A model generated the notes under the pieces. That model saw only the letters and a program-made list of their open reading frames with translations. It was not told the origin of the DNA and ran no database searches. The translations under genes were made by a program, and so were the position numbers. Source: Norana najaformis (taxonomy: Eukaryota > Annelida > Clitellata > Crassiclitellata > Hormogastridae). Taken from it: 64,000 nt of DNA. Location: the NCBI GenBank assembly GCA_964023275.1, contig OZ029925.1, forward strand, positions 10,679,184 to 10,743,183. The letters are read 5' to 3'. This document shows positions 56,225 through 64,000 of this stretch, piece by piece; within the stretch, counting starts at the first letter, position 1, and every line of letters starts with the position of its first letter.

Positions 56225-57339
56225 ATATCATCATCATCTTCAGTATCATCATCAATATCATCATCATCAATACCGTCATCATCATCATCAAAATCATAGT
56301 CATATCATCATCATTATAATGATGGTAACAGTTATGATGGAAATGATTCCAAATAATGATGATGATGACTATACTGTTGTTGGTTGTCGTTGTTGGTGAT
56401 GATATTGTTGTCGATGATGTTCTTGTTGTTGGTTGTAGTTGTTTGACGGCGTCGCTTCGTTGGAGCCTAGAGAGAAGGGTAGCTCTAGTGAACGGAAGGA
56501 GGCAGAGAATGCCGATAAGGATGAAGATAGTAGGTTGCTGAGACTGAATGCAATCGTCTGTTACTATGGAAAGCATTATTCCACTTTCCTTTTCGACCGA
56601 ACTTACAGCGAATGGATCTCCATCGACGACTCCGCCATCACACGGGTAACAGGCATTTATATGGAGCCTCCGTAAAGAGAGATAGAGGTCACTGGCCTAC
56701 AGGTTGAGACAGAAAGAGTGACAAAGATGGATAGACAGACAGACAGACACACAAACACACAGACAGACAGACAGACAGAGGTAGAAGCAGGAGAGTGACT
56801 CAGAAACTTTGACAGAGACAAAGACAGAGACAGAGGCAAAGAAAAGTATAAAGGCAGAGACACAGAAAGACAGGGAAGTGACAGAGACAGCGATACATAG
56901 AAAGATACAGAGAGAGACAGATTCAGAGCTAGACGTAGAGATAGAGAGAGGTAGTGATAGATACAGAGTGAGAGGCTGGGGAGTGACAGACAGACTAAGA
57001 CAGAAAGACAGATGCAGAGAGTAATATTGACTAGGACACTGAGAGAGAAAGAGACAGACAACTAGGGAAACATACAGAGACTGTGACAGAGAGAGGGGGC
57101 TGTTCCAATGTGTTGCTGCAGCTGTTACCGTGTCTTTCGTGCGACATAGATCGGTCAGTGGATGGATGTTCAGATGAAATGCGTCCGTGGTTGCTATCAG
57201 CCTCTGCTCCTCATCTACGCCGAACGACATTCGACTCAAATACCCCGCCATCTGGTGCCGAAGATCATCTGGTACCCTCCATCACCCTCACCCTACTCCA
57301 AGACAACGGCAGCGGCTCGAAAGACAGCGACGACAACAG
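46828..57339 (+). CDS. USP53/USP54-like ubiquitin-specific protease domain (3' end unresolved)
   Basis: Nine exons read in frame: 46828-47193, 47366-47458, 53384-53518, 54451-54570, 54888-54967, 55306-55495, 56013-56165, 56439-56645, 57150-57339. Family blocks are [50 protein letters not shown] and [10 protein letters not shown], matching USP53 and USP54 closely. The Cys-box cysteine (NCFLNS) and the His of GKHYS are present, so the fold has its catalytic residues. These proteins were long called inactive; recent work reports K63-linkage activity. CQCGA and CPKIGC look like the zinc-binding pairs. Odd points: an acidic low-complexity N-terminus, an Asp run in exon 55306-55495, and a 5.9-kb intron after exon 2. 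The first exon has no ATG before codon 85 (47080), so a 5' exon upstream is likely (acceptor at 46827). Exon 9 ends in phase 1, and its continuation was not found. Confidence 0.85.
47235..47290. repeat. (TGTC)n microsatellite
   Basis: CTGTCTGTCTGTGTGTCTG repeats in the USP-like intron 1, about 40 bases after the exon donor. Confidence 0.9.
47640..47830. repeat. Mixed ATT, GTAGTG, AAG and CAA trinucleotide tract
   Basis: Successive runs of TTATTATTG, GTAGTAGTGG, AAGAAGAAG and CAACAACAA in the big USP-like intron. Confidence 0.9.
48200..48586 (+). mobile_element. tRNA-like head followed by a GATTAC-family LINE tail
   Basis: A B-box-like GGTTCGAATCCCC lies at 48262-48274. The LINE tail starts near 48325 and has the GCCTATCGATTTTGTTTTGA block, ending CAGGATTACGATT. 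The order head plus LINE tail is what a SINE sharing a LINE 3' end would show, but the middle could be coincidental adjacency. Confidence 0.55.
49249..50707. mobile_element. Nonautonomous pogo/Tigger-like DNA transposon with TIRs
   Basis: Left end CAGTGCAATTCACTTAAGAC (49249) and right end ...GTCTTAAACGAACTGCACTG (to 50707) are inverted repeats of about 24 bp with two or three mismatches. TA dinucleotides flank both ends (49247-49248 and 50708-50709), the target duplication of Tc1/mariner-pogo elements. TIRs starting CAGT and containing TTAAGACGAAA resemble Tigger ends. I see no transposase inside, and a LINE tail (50285-50545) has inserted near the right end. Confidence 0.75.
50285..50545 (+). 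mobile_element. LINE 3' tail copy nested in the TIR element
   Basis: Carries TTTCACTCAAAAC, CACCGTAGCTGCC, TTTGCCTATCGATTTTATTT and a GTAATTACGATTACGAT end. It is bounded on both sides by the pogo/Tigger-like element, so it is the younger insertion. Confidence 0.85.
50720..51270. repeat. Long pyrimidine-rich strand-asymmetric region
   Basis: About 550 bp of TTTCTTCTTCC-type sequence with very few purines on the plus strand, in the large USP-like intron. It gives open frames on both strands with no family signature. Confidence 0.7.
51312..51552. repeat. Two-copy 121-bp tandem duplication with internal repeats
   Basis: Copy 1 starts at 51312 and copy 2 at 51433, about 93% alike by eye. Each holds two versions of TTACGGGGTTTTA followed by CACGCCAG or CGCGCCAG, so the unit itself arose by duplication. 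Confidence 0.85.
51541..51640. repeat. 21-bp minisatellite
   Basis: Four copies of GACAGGAGAGACACAAACAT (plus one base), running into an AGAGAG tract at 51640-51662. Confidence 0.85.
52985..53105. repeat. (TGAC)n microsatellite with GAC interruptions
   Basis: About 28 TGAC units, interrupted three times by a lost base so that the phase shifts. Minus-strand Ser-Gln-Ser-Val ORFs are artefacts. Confidence 0.95.
53461..54338. repeat. Tandem duplication that copies the 3' end of USP-like exon 3
   Basis: Unit 1 is 53461-53886 and unit 2 is 53887-54338, near-identical apart from the length of an internal (GA)n and a few substitutions. Each unit starts with the last 58 bases of exon 3 and its donor GCTTC|GTAAGT. 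The rest is intron with a worn reverse GATTAC-type repeat and the (GA)n. The second exon copy (53887-53944) lacks an acceptor. Confidence 0.92.
55590..55955. repeat. 41-bp tandem array in a USP-like intron
   Basis: About nine copies, degenerate to the left and crisp to the right, of a unit holding CCCTTAAACTGATGTCCTTA and GCTTTAGTCTGGTGGCCTTA. It lies between exons 55306-55495 and 56013-56165. Confidence 0.88.
56178..56335. repeat. (CAT)n microsatellite next to a splice donor
   Basis: CATCATCATCAT runs start 13 bases after the exon 56013-56165 donor. Poly-His ORFs across it are artefacts. Confidence 0.95.
56725..57080. repeat. GACA/GAGA-rich simple-sequence tract
   Basis: Imperfect GACAGACAGAGA-type sequence filling the intron between exons 56439-56645 and 57150-57339. 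Confidence 0.85.
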
Positions 57340-57689
57340 GTATTCAATCACCCGATCAATGAAACCATCAATCACCTAATCTATGAATCGATCAAACAAT
57401 CGATCAATAAAATCGATCTTTAATCAGTCAGATTTAGGCTTAAACGGAACAGCAACAGGACAGAAGACAAGATGGAAACGTCGTCTGGAAAAGAGGAAAT
57501 AGAAAGACAAATGATACGAACGGATGAAGACAAAGGGAACGGAAAGGAGGAAGGAGGCAGAATTGGGTGGAAGAAGATTTAGTAGCAGCGGTCTGGATAT
57601 TTATATAGCGCCTTATAGGAAAAAGAATGAGCCAGGCAGAGGGAGGAGGAAAGAAAGATGGAGAGAGGGAGATTAAAGAAAGGCGGAAG

Positions 57690-57840
57690 CGAGTGAAGGT
57701 GATGATGCGCGGTGGTGTTATATCTCTGTATTTATTAAGCGCCACTATGTTAGACAATTGATGGCACTGAGCAGTTGTGCGTCAAGAACTTGATCAAGGT
57801 CCCTACACAGTAACCGTCTCTGAGGAGCTCGAACCTGCGG
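57690..57840 (+). repeat. Dispersed repeat fragment shared with 14304-14425
   Basis: Contains a TTTATTAAGCGCCACTAT block, a GATGGCAC block and the CCCTACACAGTAACC block in the same order as the copy near 14.35 kb. A tRNA-like GAGCTCGAACCTGCGG follows. Confidence 0.5.
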
Positions 57841-58102
57841 ATTGAGGGAAGGACAGGCATACAGGATGGAAGAGCCTGAAGAAGAGTAAAGGACCGTGTT
57901 CTAAATTCGCTATACAAACTTTGATTTTCTAATTAGAATTAATGGTTCGCCTCCTCTAGCATTGTGATAGTTTAAGGATTGTCTTACGTGTTAAGTGTTC
58001 GGTAACAGTTCGGTTACAGTGTTAAGTGTTCAGTAACAGAATTCATGTTGGAGTTAGGTTATGGACAGCAATTACAAGTTCATACCTATTTTTTCTCCAT
58101 AG

Positions 58103-58486
58103 CTGGATTTAGATGTAGTTTCTTTACTGCAATTCCAGAATAGCAGTCGTTTGTTAATTGGGTTGGTTTGGAAAGAGTTAATAAGAGAGCTATTCCTACA
58201 TAATGGCACTGTGGCTGATCTTGAGACATCACTGCAGTGTCAGTTGAAGCTCCTAATAAATGAAACTATAAATCGTGACGTTGAGCATCTTTTGTTGCTG
58301 GTTTTGCAGCGTCTCAGCAGGGTCGTGACCCCTGCCCTCTGCCGCGACCTTCGTCGGCTAGACCGCCCAAGAATAATAAGAAGCCTTAGCCACGAAGACT
58401 CGACCGAAATCAACGAGCGTCGTCATCTTCAGCAGCAATACAGGCAGCATCTGGCATCAACAGTAGTCTTCACACCTCAACCTTGA
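58103..58486 (+). CDS. Unassigned exon-like ORF with a splice acceptor
   Basis: A good acceptor (TTTTTTCTCCATAG) ends at 58102, and the frame LDLDVVSLLQFQNSSRLLIG stays open for 127 codons to a stop at 58484-58486. The region is leucine-rich and helical in character (VEHLLLLVLQRLSRVVTPAL) and ends FTPQP. It does not fit phase 1 of the preceding USP-like exon directly, so it would need an intervening exon, or it belongs to another transcript. I do not recognise a family. It may be the terminal exon of the USP-like gene. Confidence 0.4.
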   Translation: MDLDVVSLLQFQNSSRLLIGLVWKELIRELFLHNGTVADLETSLQCQLKLLINETINRDVEHLLLLVLQRLSRVVTPALCRDLRRLDRPRIIRSLSHEDSTEINERRHLQQQYRQHLASTVVFTPQP

Positions 58487-58645
58487 CCTACATTCCATGT
58501 CATATGGTTTAACAATTAATCAAGAGGTTTAGTAACAATGGCATCACGGTCGGATGCTCAGAATCGCTTTCTGGCAGGCAGCGAAGCGTGACGTAGACAG
58601 AACGAAAACACCCTCTACATCGATGCATTTCTGATGAACGATGTT

Positions 58646-58790
58646 TATACCGTTTGAATGACCCTGCAGCCTATATGCTGTTTGAATGACCCTGCAGCCT
58701 ATATGCTGTTTGAATGACCCTGCAGCCTATATGCTGTTTGAATGACCCTGCAGGCTATATGCTGTTTGAATGACCCTGCAGACTGTGTTG
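58646..58790. repeat. 28-bp minisatellite
   Basis: Five copies of a unit built on TTTGAATGACCCTGCAGCCT followed by ATATGCTG, with small changes in the first and last copies. Confidence 0.92.
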
Positions 58791-59269
58791 TGTAAAGGAG
58801 ACTGGATCAGACGTTGGGAACACCCAACAGTTTATACACTACAGGTTTGAATAAATGCGCTATACAAGTATCCAGTAGCACACCCAGATATATACGAATT
58901 TATTAATGCACCCCAGTAGTCGTGGGATTGCAAAACATCTGGAAACGAAAATGATTCTATGAACTGGTGTTGAACTCAATCGTTTGCAGAGTAACCATTT
59001 TCGTCATCATTTTATTCTTTTAAGTTCCCACAACGCCTCAGGTTCACGACATCCGACATAGGGCGCAGAGTTCAAAGGTCAAAGTTCCATGGTATGTATG
59101 AGCATGGAACCTTACGACCTTTCACAGGTTACGTCGAGGTCAGCAAGAATCAAAACAAGACGCTGAAATAGTGAGATGGAAGTATGGAATGAACGAAGGA
59201 AGAATTAGGAAAGGTTTATAAGCAACTTATATTCAGCGTACGTCAAGGCGCCTCAGTGCGTGAGGATGC

Positions 59270-59470
59270 CGGTTCGCATAACGATAGTGGACATACATTT
59301 CAGCTTTTAATCTCGGGCTAGCACGGTCCGTACACGGGGACCTTAAATGGCGTGGCACCCATTCAAACGGGCAGCGGTGGTGAAGGATCTCACCCAATAA
59401 ATTCATTCAAAAATGAGCAGGGTCGAGGTCATCTGGTCGCTAAAGAAAAACATGTACATTTACATTGAGC
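59270..59470 (+). mobile_element. SINE copy, family shared with 29880-30190
   Basis: Contains GGGGACCTTAAATGG, a GGTGAAGGATC block and GAGCAGGGTCGAGG in the same order as the earlier copy. A weak tRNA-like GCCGGTTCGCATAACG lies upstream at about 59268-59283. Confidence 0.65.
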
Positions 59471-60111
59471 ATTACCCCCGGTTGACTACAGGTAGAACTG
59501 CTAAACCTTTACTAACTATATACGATGTTCTTGCAACAGCTAGTTCTTATGATCATCGTTTCCCGAAGCCATTGTTGTAATCCTTCAACCTTGAGTTCAG
59601 GAAGTCAACCGAGGAAGACAACAGCAGACGCGGATTAACTCAATCGCTAGGTGGCGCAACGGACTCGTCAAACAGTGACTACATATGAACACCAGAGGTT
59701 GCACAACGTCTGACCATCCACATAACAAGAATAGAGCATCATCAGGTCGACAGCTTACTTTCTTACTTCTTCTGTAGCTTTGGTTTGTTCGATCCCTGAT
59801 CGAGGGATCATAAAGGACGTGACGATGCTCAGTCGATCGTGAAGCACAAACAAAGCGTGACAGCGCCAACAACTGAACCGCAACTGCTTCCCGTCCGTTG
59901 TGATGAAGAGGCGGCGATGGAGGGTTTGGGGGTCGGATGGCGAACGGATGGACAGAGGTCTAGAAATCCGTGACGGGGCCTAGAGGTCCTGGGTGGATCT
60001 CCGATGAAACGTGGAACCTCACTGGACGATAGACTCCGCTCGACGGTTTATCTACAACGACAACGACTACGTTCAATTCGTCTCGAACACCATAATTATA
60101 TAGCGCAATTA

Positions 60112-61400
60112 TCACGTACAATAGATGGCGCTAGGCAATAGCACAGATATATACACAATGAAAACGATGACAACGACTACGATGATGATGATGATGATGA
60201 CGACGACGATGATGATGACGATGATGAAGATGACGATAATGATGATGATGTTTGGCTGACCCAAGAAACTTGGTCGACTGCCTTCGCTTATATTCTGGTC
60301 TGCTGTTGATCTGGTGGAGAGGAGATCCTCTGTGGCCACTCCCTTCCATGCCTTTCCCTCCGTCTTCTGCCGCCAGGGCTCCTTCGGAACCTGACGTTCA
60401 GCAGTCGACTCCCACGGACTCAGGTAGGCCTTCGAGATGGAGATGAGTTCCTCCAGTCTACGAGCCGAGGCCAGGTCGTTGGGATCAGGGTAGTCGAGTC
60501 CCGCTCTCTCCTCGCTCCTCTCCCTCAGCAGCCCAGCTTCTCCCTCGCTGCGCCACCCATCCCACTCTGCCTCCGCTTCCTTCTCGGCCAGCTTAGCCCT
60601 GCGCTTGGCAAACAGCTGGGCTCCCTTGCCCCGCATCTCCCTGAGGTCCTTGGCCAGACCGTGAAACGGCTGAGGGGGTAGGTTGCCGCTGGCAGGGACC
60701 TTTCTTCCGCTTCGGTCGTAGTGGGCCGGACGGGAGGACGCATGGTCGAGACCTCGTTCGAAGAGAGCGCGATTCTTGACGAAGGACTCCTGCGCCTCTT
60801 CTGGATACCCTTCGAAGAGCTTAACCCTTGGGTCGATAGACACCTTTTCCACCTTCTTCGTTTTCGGAGCCTTCCACGGAGTGCTGTTGTAGTAGAACTC
60901 CGGAGCTTCTGTTGATGTCCTCTGGAGGCGAACGCCGGACGGCCTCGTCAGCTGAATGTCGTGGTCTTCGAAGGACAGGTCATCGCTCGTCCATAACTTG
61001 GACTTCTCCTTGCGCTTCATAAACATGCGCTGACCTCTGGCGGTCACGTTGTCCGGCGCCGACAGTGACAGCGCCACCTTGCGGGCCATCTTGATCTGCT
61101 CCTCGATCGTCGGGTACTTGTGTTCCGGATCGTCATAGAACGACGAATCAGCAAATATCTTCTCTACAACATCAGCATCCACGCAATCTTAACCTAACCG
61201 ACCTTATGCTTACCACGTCCCATACTCTTCCATCCCTTCTTACTTAGTCCTCCCCACTTATTTCTTCATGGACAGAATCTTGCTTCTTTCTGTTCTCTTC
61301 CACTGATCTCCTTTCCATTCCTCCCCATCTTCATCTTGGTTATCCTCTTCTATCACCGTCGTTGTCATCGTCGTTGTCATCGTCGTTGTCATCGTCGTCG

Positions 61401-61434
<34 letters not shown>

Positions 61435-63809
61435 GGCCATCAGCTCAGCAGCAGCAGCAGTAGCATGATCGTCACCACCTTAATCGTAGTCATCATCGTC
61501 GTGTGATCTGTATGTATGTGTGTATACGTGTATGTGTGTATACGTGTATGTGTGTATACGTGTATGTGTGTGTGTGTATACGTGTATGTGTGTGTGTGAA
61601 CTGAGACTGACTCTTTCTCTTGAATGTCGCCCAGTCTTCTTCCGGTCCTTCGGTCGTCAGAGCCCGAATGAGATCCGGACTGAGCTCCAGAGGATCCGAC
61701 GATCCTTCTCCTCCTTCTCCTCCTCCTCCTCTAAATTCCTCTCCTCCTCTGCGATACTCGTCTGTTCTGATGACCAGCTGATTCTCGTGCGTTGATTCTG
61801 CCGGTGCTGGCTGAGGAGCAGCTTCGCGGACGAGGAAGGCTAGTGCAGGAGAGGCTTCTCTGGCTGGAAGACTTCCGGCGAAGCTCGGCTGCCAGACCCA
61901 GGGCTTGGCCGTCGTCTTCTGTACCTTGAACCTCTGGGGTTCTTCCATGAAAGGTTCAACGCTCGCGAACGCTCTGACCCTCGGCGCCTCGTTCTCCTTG
62001 CCTCCTGAGCCATTGATCGGTGACACGTCAACCGTGACCGGTCTGTTGACGAGGAATCTACCTCTCTCCGATGCCAAGACTGAGCTGCTGCTATCAGGTT
62101 GCCACAGCAATGGCTGCGCCTTGATCTTGGGCACGTGGAAGATAGCCGTTCTCTGGACGACGACGCCGTCGTCACGCTTGGCTGGTTCCTGCAACGACGG
62201 CTGGGCAGCGCCACCGGCTTTCGTCTCCAAAACGATCTGTCGCGTGACCTTAGTCGAGGTCACTCCACCGAGATCCTGCTTTTCCGTTTCAGTTGTGGTC
62301 GTTTGCGTCACGTCTGCATCCAATGACGTCACTTCTTGTTGACGCGAATACGATGTCACTGGTGCCGCTGCGGGTTCAGCAGCAGGTGGCTGAACAGGTG
62401 GTTGAACAGGAGGTTGAACAGGTGGTTGAACAGGTGGTTGAACAGTTGGTGGTTGAACAATTATTGGTTGAGGAGCAGCAGGTTGTTGAGCTTCTGGCGT
62501 CGGTTGGATGGTAAAGATGGATCGATTGGGTGGCACTGTGCCTGGGGAAACTGGGCGCAACTGAGACCCGAGCGACTGATAGGCAGCCAACAAAGAAGCC
62601 TTCGCAGTACTTCCTCTGATAAACAAAAAACGATTCAATAGTATTTAGTGAATCGAGAATACTTTATGTAATAAATTAGCACCTAATCGTTTGATAAATT
62701 AGCAGGTGTGTAATTGTACAGGTGTGTCAGGTGCCTACAGCCGTGTGTAGTGTACCTGTAGCATTGTGTTAAATACCTGTCGAGGCGTGCTATGTACCTG
62801 TAGAGGTGCAGATGGAGTGCATCGTCGGCCGATTCCAGGAGTGCCATTGCGATGCCATGACTCATCGTCTGGCAGCTGCGTTCGTTGATTCCCAGCACGA
62901 CATCTCCCTCCCTCAGTCCGGCGTCGTGCGCCTTGCTCCTCGCTCGAAGCTACAGGCGCATAACACAAACCTCTGGTAAGGCATGGCCAGGTGAGATAAA
63001 ATAGGTATGGTCAGGGTAGGTAATGTGAGGTAAGATGAGATAAGGTCAGGTGAGGTAATGTACGGCAAGGTCAACCCTGGCGTCAAGTGATATCAAGTAA
63101 GACCAGGTGAGGTGAGGTGAGGTAAGGTCAGGCTAGGCAAGGCAGAGCAAGACAAGGTTAAGTAAGTCAAAGCGAGACAAGCTAAGGTAAGGTAAGGTAA
63201 TACACGGTAAATTAAGGCAAAGAAGATAAGGTAAAGCAATGTAGAATTTGGCAAGGTAAGCTAAGGTAATCGCCCATTTATTAGGCACTTTTATGAAACT
63301 AGACTGACTTTAGTCCTCGGATGCTGTGGTCCTGAGGCTGAATGCTGAGACGGTCAACAAGTAGCCAGTCCTTAGCTGAAAACTGCTTTGCACCATCGAT
63401 ATATGCCTTGAACTTTAACCGCTCTATCGACTTCTATAAGAACTGAAATAAGCGCAGACAATGTGACATCTCCTGTTGACCCTGCACGGCTCGAAAATTG
63501 CCATAGCAACACGTCAAGATGCCAACACCAGGCATTTCAATATCAGCTACAGTGTTTCTGAATGAGCGGGCGGATCGATGGATAGATGGGTGGATGGACG
63601 GAAGGACGGAAGGATGGGGGTGTTTGGGTGGGTAGACGGACGGACGGATGGATCAACAGGTCAATGGAGAGGCGGATAAATCGATAAGTGAAGATCGCTA
63701 TGTGACTGACCTTAGCAACGATCAGTGGATCGCCTTCTCCTCCATAGAGACGAAATCCGTAAGGACCCGGTCCTTTTATGAGGATATCAAACAACTCTGT
63801 TTCCTCCAT
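60112..63809 (-). CDS. PDZ protein of the synaptopodin-2 type
   Basis: Synaptopodin-2 family proteins are PDZ-containing actin-bundling proteins of Z-discs and stress fibres. Four exons join in frame: 63809-63711, 62949-62798, 62615-61612, 61163-60112. Exons 1 and 2 form one PDZ domain: PYGFRLYGGEGDPLIVAK, then LREGDVVLGINERSCQTMSH. Exon 3 is Pro/Gln-rich with a QPPV repeat and conserved Trp motifs (PLLWQP, PWVWQPSFAGSLP). Exon 4 holds EEQIKMARKVALSLSAPDN, ARGQRMFMKRKEKSKLW and GKGAQLFAKRRAKLAEKEAE, like the GAQLFARR motif of synaptopodins. The last 45 or so residues come from a GAT microsatellite, so the true end may be spliced or earlier, near 60260. Start: ATG at 63809 just before the PDZ; an in-frame ATG at 63884 is possible. 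Assignment to the family is good; the paralogue is not resolved. Confidence 0.8.
60168..60252. repeat. (GAT)n microsatellite at the 3' end of the PDZ gene
   Basis: Runs of GATGATGATGACGACGACGA at the end of the last open exon, read there as Ile/Val. Confidence 0.92.
61355..61440. repeat. (GTCATC)n and (ATC)n microsatellite
   Basis: GTTGTCATCGTC repeats then ATCATCATC, in the intron between PDZ-gene exons 3 and 4. Confidence 0.92.
61505..61603. repeat. TGTGTATACGTGTA microsatellite next to an exon donor
   Basis: About six copies of a 14-16 bp TGTGTATACGTGTA unit, 8 bases or so from the donor of exon 62615-61612. Confidence 0.9.
62392..62460 (-). repeat. In-frame 15-bp coding repeat (QPPVQ)
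   Basis: A 15-bp unit, GGTTGAACAGGTGGT on the plus strand, is repeated about four times in frame. It adds VQPPVQPP to the Pro-rich region of the PDZ protein. Confidence 0.9.
63000..63270. repeat. AAGGT/GAGGT-rich degenerate repeat
   Basis: Imperfect 5-10 bp AAGGTAAGGT-type units in the PDZ gene's first intron. They contain many GGTAAG strings that mimic donors on the plus strand, but the gene is on the minus strand. Confidence 0.7.
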
Positions 63810-63949
63810 TTTTCCGTCTCCTCCTCCTCCTACTTCGAACGCGAATCCTCTGCGAAAAATTAACGATCCCTTCCTGGCTTTCAATTTCGGAAGGGAGGCG
63901 CATCAGAACATCTTACTTAGATCGGCCGATTCTCTAAGTGACAAAGAGC

Positions 63950-63953
63950 AGCC

Positions 63954-63984
<31 letters not shown>
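63950..63984. repeat. (CAG)n microsatellite
   Basis: About eleven CAG units at the right edge of the window, upstream of the PDZ gene's first coding exon. Not in a recognised reading frame. Confidence 0.9.
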
Positions 63985-63985
<1 letters not shown>

Positions 63986-64000
63986 GGCCAATATTAGCTC

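Larger units (their letters stand above)
58487..60111. other. Convergent region between the USP-like gene and the PDZ gene
   Basis: Holds a 28-bp tandem repeat (58650-58785) and a SINE body (59270-59470). The minus-strand ORF at 59872-59597 has no family signature. Otherwise nothing recognised. Confidence 0.5.

Noticed and set aside
55899-56399. 166-codon ORF with poly-His
   Set aside because: Only the middle part is a real exon (56013-56165, bounded by splice sites); the rest is 41-bp array and CAT repeat.
61840-62514. Several ORFs on both strands over PDZ-gene exon 3
   Set aside because: They are by-products of a GC-rich, Pro/Gln-rich exon; only the frame continuous with the PDZ exons is supported.

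Overview
This is a stretch of animal nuclear genome. It is AT-rich, full of GT-AG introns, and carries LINE, SINE, piggyBac-like and pogo-like debris and many microsatellites. All gene assignments come from translating exons by eye and matching remembered family signatures; no database search was run. The gene set (TAF1B, RNF166, NOS1AP, SLC30A5/ZnT5, USP53/USP54, synaptopodin-2-like) is a metazoan one. Gene spacing of about 10 kb and the invertebrate-like repeats suggest a non-vertebrate animal, probably a marine bilaterian. I cannot name the phylum.

Layout. 1-1672: 3' end of a LINE and the 3' flank of the first gene. 1673-12283, minus: TAF1B, the RNA polymerase I SL1/TIF-IB subunit, 15 coding exons, frame closed at every junction. 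13.2-15.3 kb: head-to-head interval with repeat fragments. 15269-19811, plus: RNF166-type RING/C2HC/C2H2/UIM ubiquitin ligase, six exons. 19.8-21.8 kb: convergent 3' ends. 21827-32251, minus: NOS1AP (CAPON), ten exons. 33630-44670, minus: SLC30A5 (ZnT5), 16 exons, 787 aa. 44.7-46.8 kb: head-to-head interval. About 46828-57339, plus: USP53/USP54-like deubiquitinase domain, nine exons recognised, 3' part unresolved. 58103-58486, plus: an unassigned exon-like ORF. 60112-63809, minus: a PDZ protein of the synaptopodin-2 type, four coding exons.

The genes are ordinary housekeeping, signalling and cytoskeletal genes with no operon-like or pathway link. Two pairs are divergent (TAF1B/RNF166 and SLC30A5/USP53-54-like). 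I found no CRISPR array, prokaryotic cassette or clear new system.

The most unusual signal is a recurring structural one. At least three short segmental duplications copy the 3' end of an exon with its splice donor into the following intron or a later one (RNF166 exon 2, SLC30A5 exon 11, USP-like exon 3). A fourth 44-bp duplication flanks a broken piggyBac-like element in an SLC30A5 intron. Other points worth a look are a TIR-bounded pogo/Tigger-like element with a nested LINE tail, a 17-bp minisatellite with higher-order pattern, a near-perfect 20-bp hairpin flanked by 6-bp direct repeats, and dispersed tRNA-headed SINEs.
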